Below are positions 1 through 10,959 of a DNA stretch of 64,000 nt, in pieces (position 1 is the stretch's first letter; each line of letters begins with the position of its first letter). The translations under genes and the position numbers were made by a program. The notes below the pieces were generated by a model, which saw only the letters and a program-made list of their open reading frames with translations, was not told where the DNA came from and ran no database searches. Origin of the DNA: Aplidium turbinatum (taxonomy: Eukaryota > Chordata > Ascidiacea > Aplousobranchia > Polyclinidae); NCBI GenBank assembly GCA_918807975.1, contig OU964918.1:39974477-40038476 (forward strand), written 5' to 3'.

Positions 1-782
1 AAATGGTTTTAGGAACCGGTATTCCAACTAAAACCAACAGCAAATGACCAAAATAGGTTAAAAAAGCAAAAAAAATATGTGATGACGTCATAATGACGTC
101 ATCAATCAAATTATTTTGTCTCACTTATTTGTATGTGCTTTTTAAGTTAAAATTTGCAAAAATCAAATATGTAATTGCACAAAAATGACGTAAAAAGAGC
201 TGAAACGTGATTTCTGGGGAAATCCCCGATTTGGGGGTGATCACGTGACCCAAAAAGTTGCGGCACCCACTAAAATCAAAGTTGGGTTAACCAACTGCAA
301 AAATATGCAAAAAAACAACGTGTAACACGTTTAGCCTAAAGATTCCCCTAAGGGCCTGCACTATGCGCTCAATGCTGCTGCAATTGCATTGTTAAGACTT
401 AAGAAAAACAGCTTAGCCTAATATTTCAAAAGTGTTACCAAACAAGTAGATTTGTTGACACTGCTGCAAAACTGCGACATTGACATCGTAAAGCTTCTCC
501 TTAATTGCAGTAGCTTACTACATACACATTTCCATCGTTAGTTTCCTACAAAACAAATTTATATTAAATAAGCCTACGATTCTAACTTAGAAGATGTTGA
601 GCAATTTTAGAAAAGTTTAAGGGAAGACCGCGACGCAGGACACATGCTAAATTAAGGTGAGATAAGATTGCAATTCAATATTGTAAAAAGTATTATTTTA
701 GTATATTTTCTAGTTAAATAACGTGATGGTTTCTACTGGTGCAAATTAAGCTAAACTATTTTCAATTTATACTGAAATTTCG
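1..782. other. No gene recognised, AT-rich flank
   Basis: AT-rich sequence with no convincing exon, repeat end or RNA gene. A pair of short TGACGTCAT-type palindromes lies near 83-104. Nothing else can be supported here. Confidence 0.5.
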
Positions 783-957
783 ATGGGATGGCGCAGCGGG
801 TAAGGAGCTCGCTTTCCAATCACGCAATCCTGGTTCGACTTCCGGCTTATGCTGGTTGTTGACAAACACCGCTCACCTCTACCCAGGGTGTAATAAATTG
901 GGTGGGGGTAATTGCTGAAGTAAAGGCGGCCGAGAGAAAGGAACTGGCCACCCTACT
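783..957 (+). repeat. tRNA-derived SINE (family A), 5' part
   Basis: The segment begins with a tRNA-like RNA polymerase III promoter: A-box-like TGGCGCAGCGGGTAAGG near 789 and B-box-like GGTTCGACTTC near 831. A tRNA-unrelated body follows. The SINE is cut at 957 by the hAT element at 958-3275 and resumes at 3276. The 8-bp duplication ACCCTACT (950-957 and 3276-3283) shows that the two halves were one element. It is a SINE rather than a tRNA gene, because the cloverleaf is imperfect and a long body follows. Confidence 0.7.
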
Positions 958-1269
958 CAGTGATGGGCATTATCGGCGATATTTATCGGCGATAAATTTT
1001 TATCGCTTATCGTTATCGCTCAATTATTTTTTCAGTTATCGTTTATCGTTATCGCCAAAGGCAATATTTGATTATCGCCGATAATAATTAATCGCCGATA
1101 AATTTTATTTCGGATCAACGCACAAGTAGAAAGACCATGAAAAGTACCTGCTTAGTTTGTTTGCTTTTTTTTTTTTTTCTCTTTTGCATAATGAAAACAT
1201 GTGTATCTGTATCACCAAATGCTTGATTTTCTTTTTTTGTATGTGTGTTTGTGTATTTACTGTATATAT

Positions 1270-1430
1270 GTTATTTAGGCCTACATCACCAAGCTTGAGG
1301 TGGCTGCTGACTAGATGACCGTTTGGTCTTTTCGCAGTCTCCTCGTCATATGACACACAACCGATTATTATTGTATACTTTGTATTCTTTTCATGTTTGT
1401 GTTTGTGACAAATAAATAAATGAACTGAAC
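1270..1430 (+). repeat. LINE/SINE 3' tail (AAATAAATGAACTGAACTG type)
   Basis: A block containing GGTGGCTGCTGACT, TGACCGTTTGGTCTTTTCGC and an AATAAATAAATGAACTGAACTG-like end. The same series of blocks occurs on the minus strand at about 58408-58565 and, more weakly, on the plus strand near 61075-61245. The shared polar end suggests the 3' UTR of a non-LTR retrotransposon or a dependent SINE. No reverse-transcriptase coding remains. Confidence 0.5.
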
Positions 1431-2532
1431 TGAGTAATATTTTTACTAGCCACCTAGTTAATGAAACTAAAATTAAAACCAGTTCTTCTTCAGTGCCTGA
1501 AATGTGTATGCACAGGTCGTTGTCAGGAGAGAGGGCACGCCCCCCTGCAGCGACGGCCCTGACAACACAATAATTTTTAGAGTTGCAAATTGCAATGCAA
1601 TAGAATGCATGCAACAAGTCTCTTGTTGTTTTGCTGCAATCGGCAATCGCGAGTGAATTTTACAACTAAAATGTAAGCGCACAGGCGGTACAGATTCCTT
1701 TGAAGCGAAGCGACAGAAATTGGCAAGTGGCTTGTGAAAGTGTCGCAATACGAGGCCGCTTTTACATCGGAAACATGGTCTTTCGCGCCACCTCACGATC
1801 AACTATTTTATTCTTGTGTTTTCTTTTTTCGTTGGAAGTGTTAGTTTTTAGTATTTGTCGTAAAAAAATAAAATCTCTCTCATCAAAACATGAATCTTAC
1901 TGTTTTAAGTGCATTAAATCTTTAGATGAGTAGATTAACTAAAATAGCAAGAACTTGCCTTGAGACGTGCGGTTACGTCACAAACTCAGTTTAAAAGACA
2001 AAATTCACACACAATAACAACACTAGATCGGTTATAGACTGTAAGATCGATTTTTTTCTAGCTTGGCGATATAACTTTAATCCAAAAATAATAACCAAAT
2101 GCGTAAGTGCCATTTAACTTAAAAAGTTAACCTATTTGTGCCGAAAGTGAAAGTAGGTAGGACTTAAAAAAAATTTCGGAAAATTTAAATATTGCATAAT
2201 TATGACCTAAAAAACATATCACAATTATTTTTTTCCTAATTGTGTTTGTACTTTTTGAGAAAAAGCCGTCCTATAGGCTATATAAGACGCTAGGCAAATC
2301 CGTTATCAAATTTCACAAGCTTGATGGATTTCACAGTGTATGCACATTTTACTACCAATAACGCTTAAGATTACTGATAAATTTTCAAGCATTTTGCGCT
2401 TTTTGGAATTTTTTCAATTAGCCTATTGCTGACTTTGCTGTAAACAGCCCTTGAAGCAGAAAGCAAAATACAAAGTTTGGAATGTTTTATGGTATTTTCA
2501 TTTGATTTGCCTTCGATTCATTTCATTTTATC

Positions 2533-2858
2533 GGCAGCCGTGGCCGAGTGGTTAGCGCGTTGGGCTCGCAGTCGAGAGCCTGCATGTTCGACTCCAGCCA
2601 CCCACACTTGCTGTTGTTTCTCTGGGCAAGAAACTTAACGATAATTGCCTCTACCTAGTGATCGATTTCGAGTAATGGGTAGTACCAAATTTAAGTCATA
2701 AGTATAGTAGACAACCGGAAACAGACATTGCAGTCGGCTGCAGCGTGGGTCAGGTGTATGTCGGAAGGCGTACACCGATGCATAGCGCTCAAGTCCGCTT
2801 TCCCGCAATGCAGGATAAAGATAAACAAACAAAACACACAAACAAACAAAATTTAATT
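2533..2858 (+). repeat. tRNA-derived SINE (family B)
   Basis: The tRNA-like head starts GGCAGCCGTGGCCGAGTGG and carries a B box GTTCGACTCC near 2588. It is followed by a body with the motif CTGGGCAAGAAACTTAACG (about 2621-2640), of a kind found in several animal SINE families. It ends in an A-rich AAACAAACAAAACAC tail at about 2822-2858. The whole SINE lies inside the hAT element 958-3275. Confidence 0.7.
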
Positions 2859-2944
2859 ATTTTGCCTACTGCACGTAAGCGGCAGTGTAACTCAATTGAT
2901 AAAAGCATCCAACTGGTATCTGAAGGTATAATTATAAGCACGGC

Positions 2945-3004
2945 GGTTACCTCAGTGGTTTGATTCTGAATCAAGAGGTTGAAGATTCGATACCTACTGC
3001 TGCT
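2945..3004 (+). repeat. tRNA-like fragment, possibly tRNA-Gln-derived
   Basis: GGCGGTTACCTCAGTGGTTTG resembles an A box and GAAGATTCGATACC a B box, with TTCTGAATC in the anticodon position. The acceptor arm does not pair well, so a functional tRNA is unlikely. A second weaker A-box-like string (TAACTCAATTGATAA) lies just upstream at about 2888. These are probably SINE heads. Confidence 0.3.
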
Positions 3005-3275
3005 TTTGCGATTCTATTCATGCATAACTTGCAAAAAGTTTTGTCCCTTTACAGTAGGCTATATTATGTTCGATTTTTCGTCATGTTGATAAAAACAGTT
3101 CTGCATGGGATGGGGCAGCGCTAATCAAGAAAAAAAAAATTATCGTTATCGGACATTATCGGCGATAATTTATCGTTATCGCTTAACTTTTTTTTGATTT
3201 ATCGTTATCGCTTTAGGCATTTTTCGTTTATCGATTATCGCTTAACTGAAAAATGAGTTATCGCGCCCAACACTG

Positions 3276-3376
3276 ACCCTACTCTCGTTAGTGCCGATGG
3301 CTTAGTATAATGAGGAACTTATCTTCTCATCCCCGATGCTTGGATTCAAGTATGGGACTCACCTTTACCTTTCTAC
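3276..3376 (+). repeat. tRNA-derived SINE (family A), 3' part
   Basis: Continuation of the SINE that begins at 783, after the hAT insertion. The first 8 bases, ACCCTACT, repeat the bases before the insertion. The tail ends in ACCTTTACCTTT. Confidence 0.6.
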
Positions 3377-3585
3377 CGAAATTTCTTTAATTTAATTTGC
3401 GTTGAACAAAAATGCTATAATTTATGTGATATGACAATCTCCAGATAGATCGACAAAGGTCTGAGGATATTTGTCATCAAGGTTTAGCCTAATCAAGAAT
3501 TTGCCAACAAAATTGCAAAATCACATCAGCACATGAACTAAAGGCTTGGTAGAGAGTTCCCTTTGTTGTACCACAGACATATAGT

Positions 3586-4691
3586 CAGTGTTGTACGTTG
3601 ACACTGAGGCTAGCGCCGTCAGTTTATTTTTTAATTGACGGAAGTGATAGCGCCGTCAATTATTTTGCCGATTTTAAGCGTCACGCGCTAAGCGTCATTT
3701 TTTGTTTTCATGGAAAATCTCGTTTCACAATGTAGCCTATTCTGGCCAGCGCGACTTATCCGAATTACCCGCTTTCGCGTTGGTTGGAATGGCTACCTGG
3801 AATACAAGCGGAAGAAGTTCGCCAAAGGGTGATCACTCATATCGTGAACAGTATCAAGAACAAGGAATCAGAGACAGAAAGCGAAAAATCAATGAGTGTC
3901 ATCGCAGAGGTTGAAGATACTTTATTTCAAGAGCTCTAAACTCCTGAAAAGAGCGATGTTGGTGCAGTAGACCTCGTTAAGTTCAGTTGTTTTTATTTCT
4001 GACCATCATATCAAAACAATACACGTCATCATAGCAAAGGTCGAGAAAAGGATAGAAGCGACAAAACGCGAACGTTAAAACGTGCTTGAGACCGAAGTAA
4101 GTTATTGATTTGCAAGAAATTTGGCACGGTCGCAACACCTTCAGAAAAATTTAAGATATAAAGGGAAAATAAAAAAAGAAAATGTTACAAATAAGATTTA
4201 CAAATAAAATAAGATTTATATAATTATGCTAAGCCATCACAGCACGCTGGGAACAATGATACCTTTCCGAGTAAACGTTTTCAAGACTTGTTTTTGAAAT
4301 ACAACACACCAATACCATCCAGCGCTGCTGTGAAACGCATGTTTTCGCTTGGAATGGACATTATGCGTCCCAAACGCAGCAGATTGTCAGACAAACGTTT
4401 TGAAATGCTTGTGTTTCTACAAGGAAACAACTATAATAAGCTAAAGCTAATTACAATAGCTACAGTCTCAAAACATAAAACCTTCTCTTTATTTATAGGC
4501 TAGCTATTGTCAGCCTACACTTGGTTAAAATACTTCCGTTTTGTGAGACCCTGGCTAAAATAGCGCTGGAAATTTGCGCGAACACTGACAATTTTTTTAA
4601 GAGCTGACGCAGTACTTTACGCCGTAAAGTTTTTAGGCAATTCGCGCTGACGCTGACAATTTATTTCATTGACGCGTAGGCTACAACACTG
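3586..4691 (+). mobile_element. Non-autonomous hAT element with transposase C-terminal relic
   Basis: The ends CAGTGTTGTA (3586) and TACAACACTG (4691) are inverted. Subterminal blocks are rich in GCGCTGACGC/GCGCCGTCA motifs. The left TSD is CATATAGT (3578-3585). The right copy reads CATAGCCTATAGT (4692-4704), the same 8-mer with 5 extra bases GCCTA at its TA. At about 4288-4440 a stretch reads NTPIPSSAAVKRMFSLGMD and then RLSDKRFEML, the hAT C-terminal dimerisation motif. The rest of the transposase is gone, so this is an internally deleted derivative of an autonomous element. Confidence 0.8.
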
Positions 4692-4707
4692 CATAGCCTA
4701 TAGTAGC

Positions 4708-4968
4708 CTACAAAATAACTTCAATGGGTGTAATATATTTTGTTTTTATCACACAAAGTAAATACAACATAACTAAACAAAACTTTCGAACGTTTTCGAC
4801 ACGTTCTTGTGTCCCCATCAGATAAAGTTCTTCTGTTTTGTAGCCTATGTCTTTGGCACATTCAACTAAATGCAAATGATTAGGCTTCGGTATTGTAAAT
4901 TGGAGGCTGGCCATCCCCACGGAGCCACTCCTTGAAAAAAATTGTATCCCAGTAATAAAACACACCAC
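4708..4968 (-). repeat. Repeat relic with degenerate hammerhead-like fold
   Basis: On the minus strand CTGATGG is followed by a 5-bp stem (GACAC/GTGTC, 6-base loop) and then GAAAACG (plus 4788-4821). This layout resembles the hammerhead core, but the last A of CUGAUGA is G and I see no clear cleavage triplet. Similar sequences are common in ends of Penelope-like elements. An 86-codon frame runs through it, which I read as incidental. The family assignment is uncertain. Confidence 0.3.
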
Positions 4969-5018
4969 CTCGATTTTTAATGGTTGGAAATTGGAATCAT
5001 TCTTTATATCCTCGGATT

Positions 5019-5280
5019 TGCGGGGGAGGGTGACTAGTCCTCACACCCTTTGGTCGACGTTGCCTTATTTTTTTTTCTCGCGCAAACGTTGCCTTATTTT
5101 TTTTTTTTACGTTGCCTTATATGCGAGAGCTCCGGATGTTGGGTTGCTCAGCGAAGGCAAGTCGACTCTTGTGTTCTACCAGAAACAACATAGGTTTGTG
5201 GTACCAAAATAGAGAAAATCCCGAAAGCAGATTAAAGCTGTGTCGTGCCACATAATACCCTAGGCTACCAGTGTCTAAGG
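5019..5280 (+). repeat. Direct repeat, copy 1
   Basis: The block starts near GCGGGGGAGGGTGACTAGTCC and runs through GGTCGACGTTGCCTTAT and TTGTGTTCTACCAGAAAC to a CGTGCCAC motif. It is repeated about 323 bp downstream at 5342-5530. Copy 1 has an extra poly-T-containing duplication of GTTGCCTTATTTTTTTT. Function unknown. Confidence 0.6.
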
Positions 5281-5341
5281 GTTGGGTTTGCACGAAACAC
5301 GCAAAGTGCCCTTCGTTGTTAAGGAACGTCGGGGTCACCAG

Positions 5342-5530
5342 TGCGGGGGAGGGAGACTAGTCCTCACACCCTTTGGTCGACGTTGCCTTATATGCAAGAG
5401 CTTCGATGTTGGGTTGCTCAGCGAAGGCAAGTCGACCCTTGTGTTCTACCAGAAACTTAGGTTTGTGGTACCGATCCTAAATCCAGAAAACGGATTAAGC
5501 TATTTCGTGCCACAGACTAACAACGCCTTA
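5342..5530 (+). repeat. Direct repeat, copy 2
   Basis: Second copy of the 5019-5280 block. Directly after its CGTGCCACAGACTAACAACGCC end lies the long-arm MITE at 5533-5988. The two copies differ by scattered substitutions and the poly-T expansion in copy 1. Confidence 0.6.
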
Positions 5531-5532
5531 AT

Positions 5533-5988
5533 AGTAGGGTGTCCCACTTTTAGGCGACTTTTCAGGAAACTTAGGTTCGGGTCAAATTCTGACTGGATTT
5601 TCGTCATTGATTTTAAAAATGACGTTATTTTTCATTATGACGTCATCTTGATGTGTCAGCTAGCGGATTTTTGCTATTTTGGTCTTATCACGAATATGGT
5701 AAGCGCTAGAGAGTTGGAACTTGCGCCAAAATGACCAGAAGGGACGGTTTCCTATTTGTTGTCAATACAATATGAAAAACTAACTGGTCATTTTGGCGTA
5801 AGTTCCAACTCTCTAGCTCTTGCCATATTTGTGATTAGGCCAAATTAGCAAAAATCCGCTAGCTGGCACATCAAGATGACGTCATAATAAAAAATAACGT
5901 TATGTTTGAAGTCAGTGACGAAAATCCAGTCAGAATTTGACCCAAACCTAATTTTCCTGAAAAGTCGCCTAAAAGTGGACACCCTACT
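5533..5988. mobile_element. Long-arm palindromic MITE
   Basis: The two halves are inverted copies of about 200 bp. The left arm begins AGTAGGGTGTCC and carries CTTTTAGGCGACTTTTCAGG and GATGACGTCAT-type blocks. The right arm ends in the complementary order at CACCCTACT. A short unique centre (about 5735-5790) separates them. I could not find a convincing TSD, so the superfamily is open. There is no coding capacity. Confidence 0.7.
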
Positions 5989-6124
5989 GTTTGATAGGTT
6001 ATTCCTGGTAGTTTCGCATAGCCTACTTGTAGAGGCTTTTGACGCTGGGCCGGTTACCGAGATTAACAGACTAAAGTTTCTGATACGTAGTTGAATTGTT
6101 GTTGCCGGGGAATTATACGATCCA

Positions 6125-6268
6125 TTTTTAGGTGCCACCGAATGGAGAGCAGTCTTGAGAATGCGTTGCTCAAGCGTACACCCAGAAAGTCGAACCAACG
6201 CCGCTTAATCTTGAAGATTCTTCGTTCACGAAGTTACACGCTAACCAACTGAGCTATCAGGGCGGACA
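6125..6268 (-). repeat. tRNA-derived SINE (family C), copy 1
   Basis: Read on the minus strand the element starts CCGCCCTGATAGCTCAG, an A box with TAGCTCAGTTGGTTAGC, and carries a B box GGTTCGACTTT. Its body ends near GACTGCTCTCCATTCGG. A second copy lies at 35827-35965 in the same orientation. The shared body beyond the tRNA-like head identifies a SINE family rather than a tRNA gene. Confidence 0.7.
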
Positions 6269-7008
6269 TGGTATTTTTCCTGTCACAAATAACATGGAAC
6301 AAAAAGTCAAAAATACAACAAAAGGTTAGGCCACTTGACATTGGCAAATAGGATGTATTGTAAATGCAGTAATGCAGACATACATACATGTGACAAAACA
6401 AAAAACGTACGTTGCGTTTCAGTGTGATTTAATTTTTTGTCATGGAATGAAAACTAAACTTGCTATAATAAAGGAGGAATCTAGAAACGAATATAAACAA
6501 AAAAAATGTGCACATTAAGACGTGTTTGAGAAACGTTACTTCGTAAAATGAATTCAGCACCGTCGCAGTCCCTTTAACAAAAATGCGACGTAAAACATTT
6601 TATGCTTCATTGGTATGATATTTAGGTCTGCGTGTTTCGCTAGAATTAAGATAAGCGAAGGCAACTCAGCACCCAGTAGGCCTTATAGGACTTAAAAATA
6701 AAGTACGAGTTCTTCTAAAAATACTTTGGTTTCAAAATGCTAGAACAGAAAAATATAGAAAACAAGCCAACAATTGATTCAACAACTCATACAAATTGCG
6801 CACGCACTAGTTTGCTCAAGGCAAGATTCACAGTTCACGCGTATGGCGTCAACCGTTAGCCAGTTCACAGCAAATTTTCTCGTTTGGGTTAACCTGCAAA
6901 CCTCAGTGTTGCAATATTTTAACTTTTTTGCTTGCTGTTTTTATAGTCTGGAAGTTGATCTCGACACAGTTGCATAGATGTTCGCACTAGGCTAACTTCA
7001 CTTCGACC
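6269..7008. other. No feature recognised
   Basis: Unique-looking AT-rich DNA between a SINE and the pogo-like transposon cluster. No exon, inverted repeat or RNA motif was seen. Confidence 0.4.
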
Positions 7009-7154
7009 TAGGGGAGAGTAGGGCACAATTGGACTTGGGGTATAATTGGACAACGCATTTTAAACAAAAATGGAAACTCTGGAAGTCTTTGCTTTGAGAA
7101 CAAATTAGTCTCACATCAGTCGTTGTAATTATGAAAATTCTGCATTTTTGTGTA

Positions 7155-9180
7155 GGGGAAGGTCAGGTTAGTTGACTCACCGCCGATATCTAACCAGCCA
7201 TGCGTAAAAGCACGAAAGTTATTCCATTGATTACATCATTTAGTGACAACCATAAAAAGTTCACATGTCTGACTGCAAGGTTGGCGAGTTATGCCAGAAA
7301 GTATGTTTTTGACTAAACAAAGTTAAATTTGATAGGTGTAGTACGTAAGGTTATACTGTATCTCGTAATGTCGATGAATGTATGAAATAATATTTTTGAC
7401 AGGTTATACTATACCTAGCTTAAGTATGACGCACATTCTCCATAACTTAATTGCTCTTTTCTCAGCAGAAAATTAGTGGCGGACATTTTTTTCTGATCAA
7501 GGCACTGAAAGGTTAGTTGACTTATGACCAAGCGGTCGCCAAGACTCAATTAACCCTACAGCAGGCAACAGAAGAACATGGCATACTTGTTTTGTGAGAA
7601 TTAAAGGCTAAATAGTTTTTATTCATTTATAATAGCAGATCAGTGTGTTGAGCTTACAGAGAACTTTTTTTAGAGTAAGCAAAATCTAAATTCTAATACT
7701 ATAAACCTATTGTATTGCTGCTCAATTATGGGAATGAAGATACGCAAAGCTACTAGAGAAATTCCAATACAAGTGTTTGAACAAGCTTCAAATGCTATAC
7801 GTGCTGGTACATCTGGACGGAATGCTGCAAAGCAGTTTGGAATCGACCAAACAACGTTTCGGCAGTATTTAAAAAAGGTTTCCAAAGACTCATCAGGCAA
7901 GGTAAAATGGGATATGCAAATCACAGAAAAAAATTTCACTGATGAAATGGAGAAAGATTTGGTGGAACACTGCATTAATTTGGCAAAGCAACCTCACGGT
8001 CTATCTATAGATAAAATAAAAATGCTAGCTTACGAATTTGCTGAGCAAAACCAAGTCACCGTTCCCAAAAACTGGTCTGACAACAAGAAGGCAGGAAGAG
8101 AGTGGTTGTGGTCATTTATGAAACGCCATAATTTGGCATTAAGATCACCTGAAGTAACAACTTGGACGTGAGCAACATCATTTATTCGCACCACCGTTAG
8201 TGTTTTCTTTAAAAACATCTCTGATGTCATGAAGAGATATCACTTTTCACCAGAAAACATATAAGTTACAATATGAATGAGACAGGATGTTTTACGACTC
8301 AAACTCTAATTAAAGTGATTGCCTTGAAAGGAGCTAAACAAGTTGGTACGGTGTCGTTACAATGATTGGAACAATAAGTGCCAATTGGAAACACAGTCCC
8401 ACCTTACTTTATTTTCCTAAGGGCACGCTTCGTAAAGGAATCTATGCTAGCAGGGGCGCCACTGGGTTCTGCTGGAAGTGCTGCAAAAAGTGGATGGATA
8501 AATGAAGAAATCTTTACAAAATATCTTCATCCATCCCTCAGAGCACTTCATCCATTTCACTACATGCAGTATCGAAAATCCTGTCCTTTTGATCACGGAC
8601 AATCATGCATCACATGGTTCTCTCATGGCTTTGTTGATGGGGAGAAAACACGGAATCGTGATGGTGACAATCCATCCTCATACATCGCACAAGCTGCAAC
8701 CCTTAGATCGTACAGTCTATGGGCCATTAAAAAGGTATTATTCATCTCTAGACAACTGAAAGGCAACTGAAAGGGAAGAACCCTGTGGCAACATTTTCCA
8801 TTTATGGCATTGCTCATTGCTCAACTCGTGAAACAAGCGTTTGAGCTTGCGTTCACTACGAAAAATATCAAACCTGGTTTTCGAAGCACTGGAATCTGCC
8901 CACTGAACCCAGATGTTTTTACGGATGACGATTTTGCTCCATCTGCCATTACAGATCGACCACCAGTAGATTCAGCAACAGAATTGGATTTAAGCTGTGC
9001 AGAGCTGACAGAAGAATCAGTGGCTGGAAGAGGCATGGATGAATTAAAATGATGCTTGTGAAGATGTGGCGTCAAGCGTCTTTTTAGAAACTGCTACAAG
9101 GAAAGTGTTAGTGTTGCGATCCATTATTGCGTCAGATAAGTTTTCCTTCCTAACAAGTGAACCATTTTAACCCACACGTC
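7155..9180 (+). mobile_element. pogo/Tigger-like DNA transposon, copy 1 (broken)
   Basis: The left terminal inverted repeat begins GGGGAAGGTCAGGTTAG directly after TA at 7153-7154. Its subterminal repeats resemble AGGTTAGTTGACT. A second left-type end, GGGGAGAGTAGGGC after TA, lies at 7011, so two related elements appear nested. The coding part (about 7728-9052) runs through a psq-type HTH, a CENP-B-like DNA-binding domain and a DDE endonuclease. No matching right end is visible for this copy. The nearest compatible end is at 14191, beyond LTR, LINE and second-copy sequence. Confidence 0.7.
7728..9052 (+). pseudogene. pogo/Tigger (Jerky-like) transposase relic
   Basis: Residues 1-55 of the first segment (7728-8168) carry a psq-like helix-turn-helix (TSGRNAAKQFGIDQTTFRQY). 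A CENP-B-type domain follows, ending WLWSFMKRHNLALRSPE. After a degraded stretch the catalytic part is clear at about 8560-8760: DNHASHGSLMALLM, then PHTSHKLQPLDRTVYGPLK, a typical DDE_1 signature. At about 8804-9052 GFRSTGICPLNPDVF marks the C-terminal region. Several stops and frame changes separate these blocks, so it is not functional. The order of blocks matches full-length Tigger/Jerky-like transposases. Confidence 0.8.
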
Positions 9181-9353
9181 ATCTTCCAAAGATTTTGTAT
9201 TTTTCTATCTAAGCAAACTTACTTTAAACAGAAAAAAGAGAACAGAAAATAAAAGTGTTCACATTCGCCTTATGAACACTCAGTCAGACCAGTTCAGCTC
9301 CGCTTACAAAACACCAAATTGATTGTGTACTTTTATGTAACAATTTGAAGGAA

Positions 9354-10130
9354 TGTTAAAATGTAATAACTCGTAATCATGTTTCACTGTCCTGTAGTTT
9401 CACTAATGACTATCCTGTAATGTTTAATTTCAATTTTGTCATAAACCTGCAATATAATATGAACACCTTCTGATAACTAAAAATTATAATTTGAATACGT
9501 AATAATTGTGTGGGAATAGTTAATGGAGTCAGATAGTAAAATTAGTTAGAATATCCGTTAGACAGACGGAATTTCATTAGACAGCCAATTGACATTTTAA
9601 AACACTGCTAAAACTATTTTTACACGTAAAATAAAATAACCACATTGGTGACCCCACACGTAAGTAGGTTTTACAAAAGAAAACGTCAGAACATTGGTAA
9701 GTACAGTACTTGTTTTCCTTATTTCTGTAATTACAATTGTCACAATATCTCTTGTTGTGTATCTCATAATATATTTGTAGTTTTTAGCCTTTTTCGATCT
9801 ATATTATAGTCCAAAGAAAACCTCGACCTGAAAGCGAACATCGCAAACCCTCAACTCGAATAAAAATCTCTCCTGGCAAAAAGTTTTGCGACACTTTTTG
9901 ATTTACCACATATCAAATTGATTGCCAACGTCTGAAAACAGACAAACTTGTATCGTGTCTACCTTACGATATCATTGTTAACGTACAAGATTTAATTAGC
10001 GCCGGGGCAGACTATGATCAATTAAAGGAACGCTTACTTCAGCGTTTCGAACCGACGTTGAATGAATGTATCGCTGACGTTATGTCTCCAGAAAAATGTA
10101 GACTTGAGAAAGAAACAAAACAAAAAGGCA
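9354..10130 (+). mobile_element. LTR-retrotransposon fossil (LTR end, primer site, gag part)
   Basis: A probable LTR (start uncertain, near 9354) ends at about 9644. It is followed by TTGGTGACCCC, a primer-binding-site-like string typical of many animal Gypsy-type elements. A gag-like coding stretch with Gypsy/BEL-style character follows at about 9850-10110. The element is broken in several places and has no pol region here. The RTE LINE fragment begins just downstream. Divergence suggests an old copy. Confidence 0.55.
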
Positions 10131-10197
10131 ATAACAATCAGAAGCCGAAGGTCCCTCAAAAGAAAAAGAAATTTAAATAACAAGATAGCAGAGAAAT

Positions 10198-10850
10198 AAC
10201 CAAGCACGGGTATTTTGATAGATGGAGAAAAGATAGAGGAGGTTGATCATTACAAATATCTAGAAAAAATGATAACACCAGGAAACGACATCGAAACTGA
10301 GATCACTTAAAGGATAACATCAGGCTGGAGAAGATTTGGTCAATATAGCACTTTTATAAAGAGCAAGAACATTCCAATTAGCCTAAAACGAAAAATCATG
10401 GACACAGTAATATTGCTAACATTAACATACGGAGCAGAAACATGGTCACTTACAAAAGAACAAACAAAAAAACTGGCAGCAGCGCAAAGGAACATGGAAA
10501 GAATAATATTAAACATAAATAGAAAAGACAAGATTAGAAATGAAGTCATCAGAAACAAAACTCGTATCAAAGATGTCATAGAAACAGCAACAAACCTAAA
10601 GTGGCAATGGGCCGGACATGTAGCGAGAATGACAGACAGCAGACGGGCCAAGATAACCACAGAATGGACACCAAGATATGCAAGAAGAACTAGAGGGAGA
10701 CCAAAAAGAAGATGGCGAGATGACATAGAAGAAAAGATTGGCATCACCTGGATGAGAACACCAAAAGACAGAATGGTGGGTGTGGAAACATATGTGGACT
10801 GTGGAGGCCATCTGCCAGCAGTGGCGTGACCGGCTGATGATGATGATAAT
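10198..10850 (+). mobile_element. RTE-like LINE, reverse-transcriptase C-terminal fragment
   Basis: The translated region runs EEVDHYKYLEKMITPGND, then ISLKRKIMDTVILLTLTYGAETWSLTK (about 10378-10455), then RGRPKRRWRDDIEEKIG near 10690-10745. This is the usual order at the end of RTE-type endonuclease/reverse-transcriptase proteins. The open part is 10398-10829. A TGATGATGATGA simple repeat at about 10836-10847 is the 3' tail expected for RTE elements. The 5' part is missing, as expected for 5'-truncated insertions. It separates two gag fossils. Confidence 0.8.
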
Positions 10851-10959
10851 TCTTATCTCTCTGTTTCTTATTTTCAGAACTGTGTTATGTCAATTCTAAG
10901 ATTATTAAAACCTAATTAATGTATGTTTTTCTTGGGCTTGTTATGGTCAGTTCAATTTA

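Larger units (their letters stand above)
958..3275. mobile_element. Non-autonomous hAT element, 2.3 kb
   Basis: The ends are inverted: CAGTGATGGGC at 958-968 and GCCCAACACTG at 3265-3275. They are flanked by the perfect 8-bp TSD ACCCTACT, the hAT signature. Both subterminal regions are rich in TTATCGTTATCGC-type repeats (about 970-1095 and 3140-3260), likely transposase-binding arrays. No hAT transposase coding is visible inside. The interior instead holds a LINE/SINE 3' tail (about 1270-1430) and a complete SINE (about 2533-2858), so it collected insertions or captured DNA. It sits inside SINE family A. Confidence 0.85.

Noticed and set aside
2533-2603. Possible true tRNA gene
   Set aside because: The head lacks a well-paired acceptor stem and is continuous with a SINE body and A-rich tail.
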